Shown: positions 62,096-64,000 of the stretch, piece after piece
Position numbering within the stretch: position 1 is the first letter of the stretch
How the letters are laid out: the number at the start of each line of letters is the position of its first letter
Assembly: GCA_016186945.1 (NCBI GenBank)
Contig: JACPKR010000003.1
Location: 1 to 64,000 of the forward strand
Reading direction: 5' to 3'
Length of the DNA stretch: 64,000 nt
From: Deltaproteobacteria bacterium
GTDB taxonomy: Bacteria; Bdellovibrionota_B; Oligoflexia; Oligoflexales; Bog-1112
Program-made: the position numbers and the translations under genes
Notes under the pieces: generated by a model
What the model saw: the letters and a program-made list of their open reading frames with translations, nothing else
What the model was told of the DNA's origin: nothing
Databases searched by the model: none

Positions 62096-63937
62096 TTAAG
62101 CCAGCGAAGCCTCACTATTCCTCCCAAGCTCTGCCTGCGTCATACTCAAGAGGCGGTGGGCCCGATGATCGTTTTCGTCGTCATCCAGGATCCTGCGCAT
62201 ACTTTGCGCTGCTTCATCGAATTTTCCTTGCCGGTACAGGACGCCACCCAAGGAGTACAGGATCTCATGATTTTGAGGGTGCAAAGCAAGGTAGCGACGT
62301 AGGCAGGTTTCCACTCGTTCGTAATCGTCGGTTTCGTACCCGATCCTGACAAAACTATAGAGGGCTGACAAATTTTCAGCGTTAAGTTTCAAAGCTTCAT
62401 GTACCCATTTCGCGGCTTCTTTCAGCTGACCCAACGCTTGAAAAGCAAGTCCAAGGCCAAGATTAGCCATCTCGTCGTTAGGAGAGAGGGTGAGCGCTTT
62501 CTGGAAGTGCAGCACGGCAATTTCGTATTTCTTAGTCAGCAACGTGATTGTTCCCAAGCCTATGTATGGTTTGGCTGACAATTCATCAGCCTCCGTTGCT
62601 TTAATATAGGCATTTTTGCTTTCCTCGAAATTTCCAAGCTTTGCAAAACAGTCGCCCATAATTCTATAAAGACTCGAAAGGTGATAATGGGGAACCTCCT
62701 CTCCACCGAGCGCTGATTCAATGATTTCCACAGCATCGAGGTACTGCTTGGTGGCAAGTTTCTTCTCAGCCTCAGCGACTAGCTTGTCAATGTCACGCGC
62801 TTCGACGAGGACGTCTTTGGATGTGGTCTTGATTAGCAACGTCTTCAACGTTTTCAGCTCATTTTCCAAGGGGTAGAATCGGGTCACTTTCTCTTTATTC
62901 TTAGCCGCTATATCTTTTGCCAAAGCGGGGGAATGTGCCAGCTTCGTGATAGCCTTCGCAAGGCTGCTTGGTGATCCCATGCAAAAATCAATTCTATGTT
63001 TTCCCACAAACTCCTCAATTACAGGCAGACGACAGGCAAGGATGGGGATTTGGTAAACCATCGTCATCAGAACAAGGGACGGGTTGACGTAAAACGAATC
63101 GTGTGCGAATTTCGGTGCGCAATAGAGAGCCGAGCTAGCTTCAAGAGCTGTCGTCAGAGACACTTTGTTAGGAGGCGCAAAGACAACGTCGTTGTCGATC
63201 CCGATTTTGACCGCAAATTTCTTGATTTCCCCAACATAAGCACCTTTTCCATATACGAGGAGTTTGCCGCGACGATGGAGATAGGAATCACTATCTTTTG
63301 CAAACCGTATAGCATGAAGAAGGTCTACAAGGTTTTTTTCCCAGGCAATGTTTCCCACAGCAGCAATGACAAAATCACCGTCACATAGACCGAGGGACTC
63401 GCAAGCTTCTGCCTTTCGCCTACTGCTGATCGCTTTTCTGTCCGGAACAAGGGGAGGGACGTAAAGGATTTTTTCCTCCTTTTCCCCCTCCAGACGGAGA
63501 AGTTTCCTTGCCGCATCGGACTGTACGAGAAAATAGTCCGCAAGTCCTCCCACTTCATCGCGGATGACCCGGACGTTGGGAAGTTCCTCACCAGGAAAAG
63601 ACACCAGATTGTCGATCCATACGATCAAACGAAATAGATGCTTCGATTTCGCTTTGACGGCCTGATACGAGCAAAGGTTGGTTCGGTCTTTGACGATAAC
63701 AACGTCAAAACCTTTCAGTATATTCTCAAGGCCAGGAAGAAAGGTTGGGCTTGACTCATAGTATGGCAGGGTAAGCAGAGCAAGCTTTGAATCCCTGAGG
63801 CAAGGGACCACCGATTCTCCAATTTTTGAAGACGTGATGACACTGAGTTCGCACGTCTCCGCGAGCGGTATGAACTGCTCAATATCGAAGACATTGGGAT
63901 GGCACCCGAAAACAAGGGCTATTTTTGTCTTGTCCAC
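62096..63937 (-). CDS. Glycosyltransferase (GT4-like) fused to TPR repeats
   Basis: The 613-aa protein: residues about 1-345 have a GT-B fold of the group 1 type (LFRLIVWIDNLVSFPGEELP, EKILYVPPLVPDR, FVIAAVGNIAWEKNLVDLL, ALYCAPKFAHDSFYVNPSLV with acidic residues near the C-terminal Rossmann, ACRLPVIEEFV). Residues about 380-600 are tandem TPRs (KAYIGLGTITLLTKKYEIAV-like repeats, NDEMANLGLGLAFQALGQL, NHEILYSLGGVLYRQGKFDE). The fusion resembles protein-targeting glycosyltransferases where TPRs bind a client. The client is unknown; the 211-aa neighbour is a candidate. ATG start near 63937 with no strong site seen. Confidence 0.8.
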   Translation of the reverse strand: MDKTKIALVFGCHPNVFDIEQFIPLAETCELSVITSSKIGESVVPCLRDSKLALLTLPYYESSPTFLPGLENILKGFDVVIVKDRTNLCSYQAVKAKSKHLFRLIVWIDNLVSFPGEELPNVRVIRDEVGGLADYFLVQSDAARKLLRLEGEKEEKILYVPPLVPDRKAISSRRKAEACESLGLCDGDFVIAAVGNIAWEKNLVDLLHAIRFAKDSDSYLHRRGKLLVYGKGAYVGEIKKFAVKIGIDNDVVFAPPNKVSLTTALEASSALYCAPKFAHDSFYVNPSLVLMTMVYQIPILACRLPVIEEFVGKHRIDFCMGSPSSLAKAITKLAHSPALAKDIAAKNKEKVTRFYPLENELKTLKTLLIKTTSKDVLVEARDIDKLVAEAEKKLATKQYLDAVEIIESALGGEEVPHYHLSSLYRIMGDCFAKLGNFEESKNAYIKATEADELSAKPYIGLGTITLLTKKYEIAVLHFQKALTLSPNDEMANLGLGLAFQALGQLKEAAKWVHEALKLNAENLSALYSFVRIGYETDDYERVETCLRRYLALHPQNHEILYSLGGVLYRQGKFDEAAQSMRRILDDDENDHRAHRLLSMTQAELGRNSEASLA

Positions 63938-64000
63938 TATATCGTCCTAGTAAAGGAGTGAGCCTTTGCTTTTGCAGACTGATATTTCTTGTTTCGTGAT
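63938..64000. other. Window-end intergenic segment
   Basis: About 60 bases upstream of the glycosyltransferase start; nothing recognisable is visible and the window ends here. Confidence 0.3.

Overview
The window reads as about 64 kb of chromosome from a Gram-negative (diderm) bacterium with respiratory metabolism. The envelope genes (a TamB-like protein, a TamA/BamA-like barrel, several lipoproteins, a type IV pilin, an LTA-synthase-like sulfatase) and an alternative complex III operon fit the broad former Deltaproteobacteria (Bdellovibrionota/Oligoflexia or Myxococcota), but no single gene fixes the lineage and this is inference. Base composition is close to balanced and the window is densely coded on both strands. 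No rRNA, tRNA, CRISPR array, phage or transposase gene was seen.

Layout. 1-3.3 kb: tandem repeats, then hflX-pgi. 3.5-8.3 kb: an LTA-synthase-like sulfatase, convergent with a GAF-GAF-PAS adenylate cyclase coupled to a coiled-coil protein. 8.5-12.6 kb: a four-gene electron-transfer operon made of an HAO-type octaheme cytochrome, a tetraheme cytochrome, a Tat-exported iron-sulfur protein and an NrfD-like membrane protein. 12.7-18.7 kb: three lipoproteins, a GT2 glycosyltransferase and a DUF2142-type membrane protein. 18.7-27.1 kb (minus strand): actABCDEF (alternative complex III), actB being a fusion, followed by an outer-membrane protein. 27.4-35.6 kb: uvrB, uvrC, a small secreted protein, leuS, a hemJ/copD-like gene and a membrane protein. 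35.8-42 kb: a DUF4143 ATPase, a lipoprotein with a 72-bp tandem repeat, a metallophosphatase and argS. 42.2-47.5 kb: comM, a pilin, a class II aldolase, a small secreted protein, maf and a Sua5-family gene. 47.7-55.9 kb: a receiver-like/TPR protein, tamB and a tamA-like gene. 56-64 kb: a secreted protein, a large protein ending in a HEPN-like RNxxxH motif, a fabG-fabH pair, an unknown protein and a glycosyltransferase-TPR protein.

Two respiratory modules stand out. The octaheme cluster has the plan of NrfABCD (periplasmic multiheme reductase, small multiheme cytochrome, FeS protein, NrfD quinol module) with an HAO-type octaheme protein in place of NrfA, so a quinol-linked hydroxylamine/nitrite-type reductase (or the reverse reaction) is a reasonable hypothesis. 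Complex III in the act operon would pass quinol electrons to an oxidase encoded elsewhere.

The window is also full of small non-coding repeats in two or three families. Family A (about 145 bp) has 25-bp terminal inverted repeats beginning GTAA, and three copies are flanked by perfect 8-bp target duplications, the hallmarks of an IS66-type MITE. Family B (about 170 bp) consists of stacked hairpins ending in CTATAGT-type ends. Family C is the short CCCGCGG palindrome. They are nested in each other and have invaded gene edges: they extend maf by about 100 codons, form the N-terminus of the TamA-like protein, carry the uvrC start codon, abut the argS ribosome binding site and interrupt the act operon.
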